From: Flavihumibacter cheonanensis
Lineage (GTDB): Bacteria > Bacteroidota > Bacteroidia > Chitinophagales > Chitinophagaceae
Reading direction: 5' to 3'
Assembly (NCBI RefSeq): GCF_022352215.1
Contig: NZ_JAKRWF010000002.1
Coordinates: 310,001-374,000, forward strand
Length of the DNA stretch: 64,000 nucleotides
Shown: positions 35,783 to 42,830 of the stretch, one piece after another
How the letters are laid out: the number at the start of each line of letters is the position of its first letter
How positions within the stretch are numbered: the stretch's first letter is position 1
The notes under the pieces: generated by a model
Database searches by the model: none
What the model saw: only the letters and a program-made list of their open reading frames with translations
What the model was told of the DNA's origin: nothing
Program-made: the position numbers and the translations under genes

Positions 35783-36253
35783 ATGCCAACCATTCATCTG
35801 ACCAGTTTTATCCAGGCGCCGATTGAAAGGGTATTTGATCTTTCACGCAGCATCGACCTGCACAAAAAATCCATGACTGACAGTGCTGAGGAAGCCATTG
35901 CCGGCACCACCAATGGCCTGATCCAATTGGGGGAAACAGTCACATGGAAAGGCAAACACCTCGGCAAAACACGCTATCATAAATCCCGGATTACTGTACT
36001 TCAAACACCCGTGCATTTTATTGATGAAATGGTGGAAGGGGATTTCAGGTCCTTTGAACATGCCCATCATTTTATGAAAATTGAAAATGGCACCATCATG
36101 ATCGACCTGCTCAATTATGAAGTGCCGTATGGGGTGATTGGCCGGCTGGTAGACCGGTTTTATCTTTTCCGGCACCTGGTAAAAATGATGGAAGCCAGAA
36201 ACTTATATATTAAACAAACGGCTGAATCAGAGAGATGGCGGCAATTTTTGTGA
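35783..36253 (+). CDS. SRPBCC family ligand-binding protein
   Basis: 156 residues with the START-like pattern: IHLTSFIQAPIERVFDLSRSIDLHKKSM at the N-terminus, IQLGETVTWKGKHLGKTRYHKSRITVLQTPVHFIDEMVEGDFRSFEHAHHF in the middle and a long C-terminal helix RHLVKMMEARNLYIKQ. Such proteins bind hydrophobic ligands, and related ones are sometimes annotated as cell-division inhibitors. It begins 2 bp after the deacetylase stop and is probably translated with it. No ligand can be inferred. Confidence 0.8.
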   Translation: MPTIHLTSFIQAPIERVFDLSRSIDLHKKSMTDSAEEAIAGTTNGLIQLGETVTWKGKHLGKTRYHKSRITVLQTPVHFIDEMVEGDFRSFEHAHHFMKIENGTIMIDLLNYEVPYGVIGRLVDRFYLFRHLVKMMEARNLYIKQTAESERWRQFL

Positions 36254-36275
36254 GCCACCCTTATCTTTGCAGCCC

Positions 36276-37016
36276 ATGAACAATCGTCCCAGCCTCTTTA
36301 CATCCCTGTCTCCCGCCCTTTTACATCTCTATGATGTTCGCGAAAGTATTGTTGTAATAATTGATGTGTTGAGGGCCACCTCCACCATCGCAACCGCCCT
36401 CTACAATGGCGCAAGCTCCGTGATACCGGTGGATTCTGTGCAGCGTTGTATTGAACTGGGCGGACAAATAGGCGCTATCACTGCCGGAGAGCGGGATGGA
36501 AAAGTGGCACCCGGACTAGCCTATGGCAATTCCCCTTTTGAATACCCCCGCAGTTTTGTGGAGAACAAGACACTGGTGCTGACCACCACCAATGGAACTA
36601 AGTTGCTGCACATGGCTTTAAACAATGGTGCTCCGACCGTGATAACTGGTTCTTTTCCCAACCTCACAGCAGTTTGCGACTACCTGGTAACCGAAAAGCG
36701 TAACGTAATACTGGGCTGCGCAGCCTGGAAAGATCGGTTCAACCTGGAAGACACCCTTTTTGCCGGAGCTGTGATTGACCGCATCCGGGAGCATTTTGAA
36801 ATTAACTGCGATTCCTCTCAAATGGCGGCCACTCTTTACCAGGAAGCGCGGGAGGACCTTTATGAATTCATGAAGAAAAAGGACGCATCTCATTATCATC
36901 GCTTGACAGGCTACGGATTGGAAAAAGATATTCGTTATTGCCTTACTGCAGATGGCGCCAATGTTTTACCCATTTATATTGATGGCCGACTAGTAGTTAA
37001 CCAAGCGGTTTCTTGA
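36276..37016 (+). CDS. comB: 2-phosphosulfolactate phosphatase
   Basis: 246 residues from the ATG at 36276. The ComB signature is clear: VVIIDVLRATSTIATALYNGASSVIPVDS, AGERDGKVAPGLAYGNSP, LVLTTTNGTKLL. ComB hydrolyses 2-phospho-3-sulfolactate to sulfolactate; in archaea this serves coenzyme M, in bacteria probably sulfonate metabolism. No comA or comC is in the window, so the pathway is open. A TATCTTTG box (36262-36269) ends 6 nt before the ATG, another leaderless-type spacing. Its 3' end overlaps the convergent GNAT gene by 20 bp. Confidence 0.92.
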   Translation: MNNRPSLFTSLSPALLHLYDVRESIVVIIDVLRATSTIATALYNGASSVIPVDSVQRCIELGGQIGAITAGERDGKVAPGLAYGNSPFEYPRSFVENKTLVLTTTNGTKLLHMALNNGAPTVITGSFPNLTAVCDYLVTEKRNVILGCAAWKDRFNLEDTLFAGAVIDRIREHFEINCDSSQMAATLYQEAREDLYEFMKKKDASHYHRLTGYGLEKDIRYCLTADGANVLPIYIDGRLVVNQAVS

Positions 37017-37563
37017 GCACATAGGTGGTGAGTCCGGATGCCGCTTCAGCAGAAGCAGCTACGGTAAACCCTGCTGTTTCATAAAAGCCCAGGCTGTTTT
37101 CGTTTTCACTGCTCAGCCATAATTCCTGCAAACCCGCTTCCCGGGCCTGTTCAGCGCAGCTATCCAGCAGCCATTTTCCATAACCCCTGCCTCTGACACT
37201 GAAATCCACCGCCAGCAGCCAGATATAGGCAAAATTCTTAGCGAGCTGGGAGATCAAGGCCTCTGGCGTCTGCTCATGCAGATTGAAACGCTCCCATGCA
37301 TCCAGCACATAAGCTGGTTGGCCGGTCATCTTAAAAGGATCAAGTTGAGGAGGAAATACGGTTCCCGGAATCCAGGCGAGCACCCCGGCATTGCCCGGAG
37401 CCAGGATGATTTCTCCTTCTGTGAGGCAATAATCCAATGCTGCATTGAAATAAGCTTCCATCCCCCTGTTCCGCTGCTGGTCGGTGCCCTGGAAACTATA
37501 CCGAAAAAGGGGATCATCACTGAAGTTACTGGTGAGCAAAAGAGAACATTGTAACAGATTCAT
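36997..37563 (-). CDS. GNAT family N-acetyltransferase
   Basis: 188 residues from the ATG at 37563; the frame is open further to 37632 but that part is not typical. The acetyl-CoA site is VDFSVRGRGYGKWLLDSCAEQAREAG and the following LWLSSENENSLGFYETAGFTVAAS is the standard GNAT C-terminus. The substrate is unknown. A near-consensus box GATATTTG lies 4 nt before the ATG. It is convergent with comB and diverges from feoB. Confidence 0.85.
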   Translation of the reverse strand: MNLLQCSLLLTSNFSDDPLFRYSFQGTDQQRNRGMEAYFNAALDYCLTEGEIILAPGNAGVLAWIPGTVFPPQLDPFKMTGQPAYVLDAWERFNLHEQTPEALISQLAKNFAYIWLLAVDFSVRGRGYGKWLLDSCAEQAREAGLQELWLSSENENSLGFYETAGFTVAASAEAASGLTTYVLKKPLG

Positions 37564-37649
37564 ACTGCAAATATCCCTGACCTTTCCCGAATTCGTAAGC
37601 GTAATGGTGCGCGGATCGGTATTTTTGCACACTTAACAGATCTGACGGC

Positions 37650-39761
37650 ATGATTCAAATTGGATTAGTAGGCAACCCGAACAGTGGAAAGAGTTCTCTT
37701 TTTAATGCATTGACGGGCTTGAACCAGAAGGTGGGCAATTTTCCTGGCGTAACGGTTGATAAAAAAACCGGTATCTGTGATTTGGGAGAGCAGCAAAAAG
37801 CAACCCTGATCGACCTTCCCGGCACCTACAGCCTCTATCCAAAACGGGGTGATGAATGGGTAACCTACCAGGTACTGATGGGCCAGGACAAAGAAGTGAA
37901 ACTCGATATGCTGATTCTACTGGCCGATGCCAGCAACCTCAAAAGAAACCTGCTCTTTGTTTCGCAGATCATTGACCTGAAGATCCCGGTAATTGTAGCC
38001 CTGACCATGATGGACCTTGCCCGAAGTAAAGGCATTGAGGTCGATCTGGAAGGACTGGAGAGGGAACTTGGGGTTCCGGTTGTAGCTGTAAACCCCCGCA
38101 AATCAAAAGGTATTCCCCAGCTTAAAAAAATCATGGCCGCCACCGCAAAGGGTCAGTACAAAGCACCTGCCTTTGATTTTATTGCCAATCACGAACTGGC
38201 TGCCGGTCCGGTTTCGGAAGTGAAGCAACTGGTACCCGGGCTCAGTGATTACAAGGCCATACATTACCTGATCAATCATGAAAGTTTTGAGTTGGGGGCT
38301 GGGTTGCAGGAAAAGATCGAAACCGCGGAAAAAAATCATGCATTCAATCCTACCAAAACCCAGGCGGAAGAAATTCTGCAGCGATACGCCCGGATCAAAA
38401 CCATCATGGGCCAAACAGTTGCAGAACCTGATCCCTTACACAAAACCATACTCACGGATAAACTGGATTCAATTCTCTTACACCGGGTTTGGGGTTACCT
38501 GATCCTGCTGGGTGTGTTGTTCCTGCTCTTTCAAAGTGTTTTCCTAATTGCTCAATACCCAATGGATGCGATTGAAACCGGCTTTGGTGCACTGGGCTCC
38601 TGGCTGGGTGAAGTATTGCCCGCAACCTGGTGGAGTGATTTGCTGATCAATGGAATTGTTGCTGGGCTAGGGGGCATCGTAATATTTGTACCCCAGATCA
38701 TGATTCTGTTTGGATTGATCACTATCCTGGAAGACACCGGTTATATGGCGCGAATCAGTTTTTTAACCGATAAGCTCATGCGAAAAGTGGGACTGAATGG
38801 AAAATCGGTTATGCCGATGATCAGTGCCTTTGCCTGTGCAGTACCGGCCATCATGAGTGCCCGCAATATTGAAAATAAAAAGGAGCGATTGCTTACCATC
38901 CTGGTAACACCCCTCATGAGTTGCAGCGCCCGGTTACCTGTTTATACCATCCTGATTGCATTGGTGATTCCGCAAAAAATGATTGGAGGTATTGTGAGTT
39001 TGCAGGGTTTGGTAATGATGGGACTTTATCTGTTGGGAATCGTACTGGCGATGGCGATCTCCTGGATTGCAAAATGGTTTATTCAGAATAAGGATAAAAG
39101 TTTTTTCATCCTGGAACTGCCCATGTATCGTGCACCAAGATGGAAAAATATTTTCACCACGATGATACAGAAGGCACAGATTTTCGTGTTTGAGGCCGGT
39201 AAAGTAATCATGGTAATCAGTTTGCTTTTATGGGCGATGAGTTCTTATGGGCCGGGAGAGCGCATGGCACAAGTAGAAGCAGAGTTTGCGGCGCTAAAAG
39301 CTGCACAACCGGAGGCGTTGGAAGAACTGGAAAAAGCTGAAGCTTCCGCTAAACTGGCTAATTCCTATGCCGGCATCCTGGGTAAAGCCATTGAGCCGGC
39401 TATAGAACCATTGGGCTACGACTGGAAAATTGGTATCGCGCTTATCACTTCTTTTGCAGCACGTGAAGTGTTTGTAGGAACGATGGCAACCCTCTACAGT
39501 GTGGGTGATTCGGATGATGAAAGCGGTTTGCTCCTGAGGGAAAAAATGCAGCAGGAAAAAAAATCCGATGGCAGTCCGGTTTACAGTCTGGCCACCGGAT
39601 TATCCCTGATGGTATTTTATTTATTGGCAATGCAGTGTATGAGTACGCTGGCTGTGGTAAAGCGTGAAACCCGTTCCTGGAAATGGCCGATGATTCAGCT
39701 GGCTTATATGACCGCATTGGCTTATGTCATGAGCTGGCTGGTTTACACCATCGCCTCCTGA
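37650..39761 (+). CDS. feoB: Ferrous iron transporter B
   Basis: 703 residues. The N-terminal G domain has G1 GNPNSGKSS (8-16), the switch FPGVTVDKKTG, G3 DLPGTYS and a G4-like ALTMMDLA in place of NxxD, as is usual in FeoB where the asparagine precedes. The membrane part (about 280-700) carries the Gate motifs with the conserved cysteine (PMISAFACAVPAIMSARNI, LVTPLMSCSARLPVY). It imports Fe(II) through the inner membrane. No feoA is adjacent. A box TATTTTTG (37620-37627) lies 22 nt upstream. A family B repeat starts at the base after its stop. Confidence 0.96.
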   Translation: MIQIGLVGNPNSGKSSLFNALTGLNQKVGNFPGVTVDKKTGICDLGEQQKATLIDLPGTYSLYPKRGDEWVTYQVLMGQDKEVKLDMLILLADASNLKRNLLFVSQIIDLKIPVIVALTMMDLARSKGIEVDLEGLERELGVPVVAVNPRKSKGIPQLKKIMAATAKGQYKAPAFDFIANHELAAGPVSEVKQLVPGLSDYKAIHYLINHESFELGAGLQEKIETAEKNHAFNPTKTQAEEILQRYARIKTIMGQTVAEPDPLHKTILTDKLDSILLHRVWGYLILLGVLFLLFQSVFLIAQYPMDAIETGFGALGSWLGEVLPATWWSDLLINGIVAGLGGIVIFVPQIMILFGLITILEDTGYMARISFLTDKLMRKVGLNGKSVMPMISAFACAVPAIMSARNIENKKERLLTILVTPLMSCSARLPVYTILIALVIPQKMIGGIVSLQGLVMMGLYLLGIVLAMAISWIAKWFIQNKDKSFFILELPMYRAPRWKNIFTTMIQKAQIFVFEAGKVIMVISLLLWAMSSYGPGERMAQVEAEFAALKAAQPEALEELEKAEASAKLANSYAGILGKAIEPAIEPLGYDWKIGIALITSFAAREVFVGTMATLYSVGDSDDESGLLLREKMQQEKKSDGSPVYSLATGLSLMVFYLLAMQCMSTLAVVKRETRSWKWPMIQLAYMTALAYVMSWLVYTIAS

Positions 39762-39797
39762 CTTCTCACGTCTCACATCTGACATCTCACTTCTTCC
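39762..39797. repeat. Family B repeat between two convergent stop codons
   Basis: CTTCTCACGTCTCACATCTG followed by ACATCTCACTTCTTCC. It begins directly after the feoB stop (39759-39761) and supplies the stop codon and last residues of the thioredoxin-like gene on the other strand. Confidence 0.8.
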
Positions 39798-40378
39798 ATA
39801 AACTCCTCCGCCACCTCCATACCCTTATTCTTAGCATACCAGGCGTGGAGCTGATTATAGAGTTCTTCTTTGGGAAGTGTACCATTCTGCTTTAGCTCAT
39901 CAAGAAGCTTTTGTGCAGATGTGGGTCTTGGTCCCCATGTTCCAACTACACTTAGGTCTTCCTCTCTCATCAGGATGATTTTGGGAATAGAGCGGGTTCC
40001 ATTCGTCAGGAACTGATCCATTATGTCGAGGTTTTCATCTCTTAAAATAAGCCGGTGTTGAATTAAAGGATTAACCGCGGCTAATTTTTCAACAATGGGA
40101 ACCACCTGTGCAGCATCTCCACACCAACCTTCTGTAATGGTAAGCCAGATCATAGGGGTTTCTATATTCAGGAGCTGTTGTTCCAATTCTTCCGGAACCG
40201 TCCAGGTTTTATCCCAGCGATTCATACGTTGTACATTGAGGCGCGTATAATCGACCAGCCATTCTTCCTGGTTGGGACCAGTTGTTTTTCCGGATTCAAC
40301 AAGGTCATTTAAAGTTTTCCGGTAGGTGCTATAGGATACAGCCTGGTCAATGACCAGTTCATTCATGTGTGTCATCAT
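39773..40378 (-). CDS. Thioredoxin-family protein of the arsenic operon
   Basis: 201 residues. The thioredoxin-like core reads MIWLTITEGWCGDAAQVVPIVEKLA, with a single active-site cysteine (WCGDA, CxxA instead of CxxC), then RSIPKIILM holding the cis-proline and VGTWGPRP. It starts 15 bp after arsC on the same strand, which suggests it helps recycle ArsC or acts in the same stress. With only one cysteine it cannot be a classic dithiol reductase. The last residues (EEVRCQM) are encoded by a family B repeat that also supplies the stop codon. Confidence 0.85.
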   Translation of the reverse strand: MMTHMNELVIDQAVSYSTYRKTLNDLVESGKTTGPNQEEWLVDYTRLNVQRMNRWDKTWTVPEELEQQLLNIETPMIWLTITEGWCGDAAQVVPIVEKLAAVNPLIQHRLILRDENLDIMDQFLTNGTRSIPKIILMREEDLSVVGTWGPRPTSAQKLLDELKQNGTLPKEELYNQLHAWYAKNKGMEVAEEFMEEVRCQM

Positions 40379-40393
40379 TTGTTTCGTTTTCAG

Positions 40394-40798
40394 TTAAGCT
40401 ACGGCAAGCTTCGTCAGGAGGGCTTTCACCTGCTCGCGAATATAATCACGAACTTCATTGAATTGAGCCGGCTCCATATGTTTGGGGTCAGGAATCTGCC
40501 AGTCGATGAATTCTTTGGCAGGCATCCAGGGACAGGCATCACCGCATCCCATGGTAACAACTACATCAAAGGGTGCAAATTGTTCAACTTCCTGGAGCGA
40601 CTTTGAATCATGTGTGGTCAGATCGTAGCCCAGTTCTTTCATGGCGGCGATAGCTTTTGGATTTACCACTCCGCTGGGGCGACTGCCGGCACTGTACGCT
40701 TCCACTTTTTCTCCACCAAGCATCCTGGCAAAGGCCTGGCTCATCTGGCTTCGATTGGCATTTTCTACACAAACAAACAGCAGTTTCTTTTTTTCCAT
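40394..40798 (-). CDS. arsC: Arsenate reductase, thioredoxin-coupled LMW phosphatase type
   Basis: 134 residues from the ATG at 40798; the frame is open 17 codons upstream into arsN2 but the family starts at MEKKKLLFVC. The phosphatase-like loop is C10-VENANR16-S (CX5R), and the redox cysteines C85 and C89 (VTMGCGDACPW) match the position of the Staphylococcus-type enzyme. It reduces arsenate to arsenite in the cytoplasm. It starts 5 bp after arsN2 and is followed after 15 bp by the thioredoxin-like gene. Confidence 0.93.
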   Translation of the reverse strand: MEKKKLLFVCVENANRSQMSQAFARMLGGEKVEAYSAGSRPSGVVNPKAIAAMKELGYDLTTHDSKSLQEVEQFAPFDVVVTMGCGDACPWMPAKEFIDWQIPDPKHMEPAQFNEVRDYIREQVKALLTKLAVA

Positions 40799-40803
40799 AT
40801 TGA

Positions 40804-41250
40804 TTACTGGGTAATTGTTTTTCGCATAATCACGGAACTTGCCGGACATAAACCATTCATCTCTTCTGAGCTGGCTACGGAATCCGGTAATTCGGCTTTC
40901 GTAATTAGTTGAAAACCTTTTTTACTGAAATAGGATTCGGCAGTATTGGTAATCAGGTAGAGCTCAGACAATAATAGCTTTTTTGCCAGTTGCTCTACCT
41001 GATCCACCAGGCGACTTGCAATTCCCTTATTTCTGTATTCCGGTAAAACCGTCATAGAGCGCAGTAATCCATAAGGAGTATACAGATCCATGCCAATTAC
41101 TCCGATTGCAATACCTGTTGCATCCGCGATCCAGAAATTTTCCAGGTCTCTTTTAAGATCTTCAGTTGGCAATCCGGCAGCTCTCAATAATGCGACCACA
41201 GTTGCATACGCTTCTGGCTCCGCCTTGTTGATTTTAATATCCTGATTCAT
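40804..41250 (-). CDS. arsN2: ArsN2-type GNAT acetyltransferase
   Basis: 148 residues from the ATG at 41250. The GNAT core is GLLRSMTVLPEYRNKGIASRLVDQVEQLAKK with SELYLITNTAESYFSKKGFQ, and the arrangement and position in an ars operon match ArsN2. ArsN-type proteins acetylate organic arsenicals or confer arsenic resistance by an uncertain route. It lies 29 bp after arsM and 5 bp before arsC. Confidence 0.85.
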   Translation of the reverse strand: MNQDIKINKAEPEAYATVVALLRAAGLPTEDLKRDLENFWIADATGIAIGVIGMDLYTPYGLLRSMTVLPEYRNKGIASRLVDQVEQLAKKLLLSELYLITNTAESYFSKKGFQLITKAELPDSVASSEEMNGLCPASSVIMRKTITQ

Positions 41251-41279
41251 GTTTGCAATCCTTGTTTTGCGCGATGAGA

Positions 41280-42125
41280 TTAACAACAACCACTGCCTGG
41301 TTCACAGCAGGCGGCTGGTTTTTCTGCATAGACCGTAATACTTTTAATGGCAACTTTTCCGGTCTTGTATTCGATGATTTCTTCCTCACTCAGGTAGTTT
41401 TTCAGAATCTCTTCCGGAATGGTGATCAGCTTTTCTTTTTGAAGCTTGATGTTTTTAAAACCTGCTTCTTGAATATGGTTCAGGTAATCGGATTGCTGGA
41501 TGGAACCACTCACACAACCAGCATACAGCTCAGCAATAGCTTTCCATTTTTCAGGGAGCTGTCCGTCGAGTACGATATCCGAAATAGAGAAATGAGCACC
41601 GGGTTTTAAAACGCGGAAGATTTCTTTAAAGACTGCTGGTTTGTTGGGAACAAGGTTCAGCACACAATTGCTGACAACAACATCGGCCGTATTGCCTGCA
41701 ACCGGCATTTGCTCAATATCACCCAGTCTGAATTCAACATTATTGAAACCTAATTTATCAGCATTTGCACGCGCTTTTTCAATCATTTTTTCAGTGAAAT
41801 CGATACCGATCACTTTGCCTTTTTCTCCAACAGCCGAGCGGGCGACAAAACAATCGTTACCGGCCCCACTTCCCAGGTCGATCACAGTATCGCCTTCTTT
41901 GATCTGAGCGAAAGCGGTAGGTAAGCCGCAACCTAAACCCAGGTCGGCATCCGGTGCATAACCTTTTAGTTGTGTATAATCATCGGCCATGATAGAGTAA
42001 ACTTCGTCTCCGCAGCAGGAACTGGTAGCGCCGCAGCAGGAGGAAGCATTTTCAAGAGTGGACTGTTCTGCGATGGCGCTATAGCGTTCGCGAACCAGGG
42101 ATTTCAACTCGTTTTCTGTTTGCAT
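41280..42125 (-). CDS. arsM: Arsenite S-adenosylmethionine methyltransferase
   Basis: 281 residues. The SAM-binding motif I is VIDLGSGAGNDCFVARSAVG with IGIDFTEKMI, followed by VVSNCVLNLVPNKPAVFKEIFRVLKPGAHFSISD. The arsenic-binding cysteines are spread as in ArsM: the SSCCG repeats near residues 29-38, C155-type NCVLN, and ELYAGCVSGS. Two extra cysteine pairs are at the C-terminus (AACCEPGSGCC). It methylates arsenite to less toxic or volatile forms. It is second in the operon, 66 bp after arsR. Confidence 0.95.
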   Translation of the reverse strand: MQTENELKSLVRERYSAIAEQSTLENASSCCGATSSCCGDEVYSIMADDYTQLKGYAPDADLGLGCGLPTAFAQIKEGDTVIDLGSGAGNDCFVARSAVGEKGKVIGIDFTEKMIEKARANADKLGFNNVEFRLGDIEQMPVAGNTADVVVSNCVLNLVPNKPAVFKEIFRVLKPGAHFSISDIVLDGQLPEKWKAIAELYAGCVSGSIQQSDYLNHIQEAGFKNIKLQKEKLITIPEEILKNYLSEEEIIEYKTGKVAIKSITVYAEKPAACCEPGSGCC

Positions 42126-42191
42126 ATGATGAAAGTTTTAATTGTTTATAGATATGCTTGATTGAATTATTACGCATAAATCGCAACTGTA

Positions 42192-42533
42192 CTAACTGCA
42201 GCAGCCGGCTGTTTTCTGGCGGGTTTCGATGTCTTTAAAAAAGGAGGAGAAGGAATCAATTGCTTTTCTAAAGGCGGATTCATTGATGCAATAGCAACTC
42301 TTTGGTCCGTCGATTGTTCCCGCGATTAATCCAGCCTCCTTGAGTTCCCGGAGATGTTGAGAAACAGTGCTTTGTGCCAAAGGCAGCACATCTACCAGTT
42401 CTCCGCAGATACATTCATTGCGTTTAGCCAGTTCTTTTAAAATTGCAATCCGGGCGGGGTGAGCCAGTGCTTTAGCCATCGTAGCCAGTGCCTGTTCTTC
42501 CTGTGAAAACGCTTCTTTTTTATTGATCGCCAT
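42192..42533 (-). CDS. arsR: ArsR family arsenic-responsive repressor
   Basis: 113 residues. The winged-helix domain has [49 protein letters not shown]. The metal-site pair C41-x-C43 lies at the start of the recognition region as in ArsR sensors, and a C-terminal CC (AGCCS) could add ligands. It dissociates from DNA when arsenite binds. It leads the operon arsR-arsM-arsN2-arsC-thioredoxin. Two copies of ATCGTATA-N4-CGAT lie upstream, one across the promoter box and one 5 bp before the ATG. Confidence 0.93.
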   Translation of the reverse strand: MAINKKEAFSQEEQALATMAKALAHPARIAILKELAKRNECICGELVDVLPLAQSTVSQHLRELKEAGLIAGTIDGPKSCYCINESAFRKAIDSFSSFFKDIETRQKTAGCCS

Positions 42534-42538
42534 ACTTT

Positions 42539-42554
42539 ATCGTTTTTATACGAT
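42539..42554 (-). promoter_or_regulatory. ArsR operator candidate 1
   Basis: Minus strand ATCGTATAAAAACGAT, with ATCGT/ACGAT arms. It lies just before the arsR ATG and shares ATCGTATA-N4-CGAT with the copy at 42605. Confidence 0.55.
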
Positions 42555-42604
42555 GAATCAAGGGAAAGAAAAAGGCCATAGGCCTCCTTTCATTATCAAA
42601 GTAT

Positions 42605-42620
42605 ATCGCAAATATACGAT
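42605..42620 (-). promoter_or_regulatory. ars promoter with ArsR operator candidate 2
   Basis: Minus strand ATCGTATATTTGCGAT. The centre is the -7 box TATATTTG (42609-42616), and the ATCG/CGAT arms frame it, so a bound repressor would block the promoter. The copy at 42539 shares 12 of 16 bases. Confidence 0.6.
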
Positions 42621-42654
42621 TTAGAATAACATTCCAAAATTATTTTTCCGCCGT

Positions 42655-42830
42655 GCTTTCTCCATCTTCCATTCTCCCTTTCTTCCGTCTCCTTTGTTTC
42701 CTTTGTTTCCATTCTTCCTATTTCCTTTCTTCCCTTTCTCCATCTGGCATTCTCCCGTATCCTTTGTCTCCGGTCTCCTTTGTCTCCTCTTCCATTCCTA
42801 CTTTCTTCCCTTCCCCCCTTCTTCCATACG
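42655..42830. repeat. Family C repeat running into the helicase gene
   Basis: Pyrimidine-rich on + (CTCCATCTTCCATTCTCCC, CCGTCTCCTTTGTTTCC, TCCTTTGTCTCCGGTCTCC). About 115 bp of it lies inside the 3' end of the helicase frame, and the rest continues past its stop toward arsR. Confidence 0.75.
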
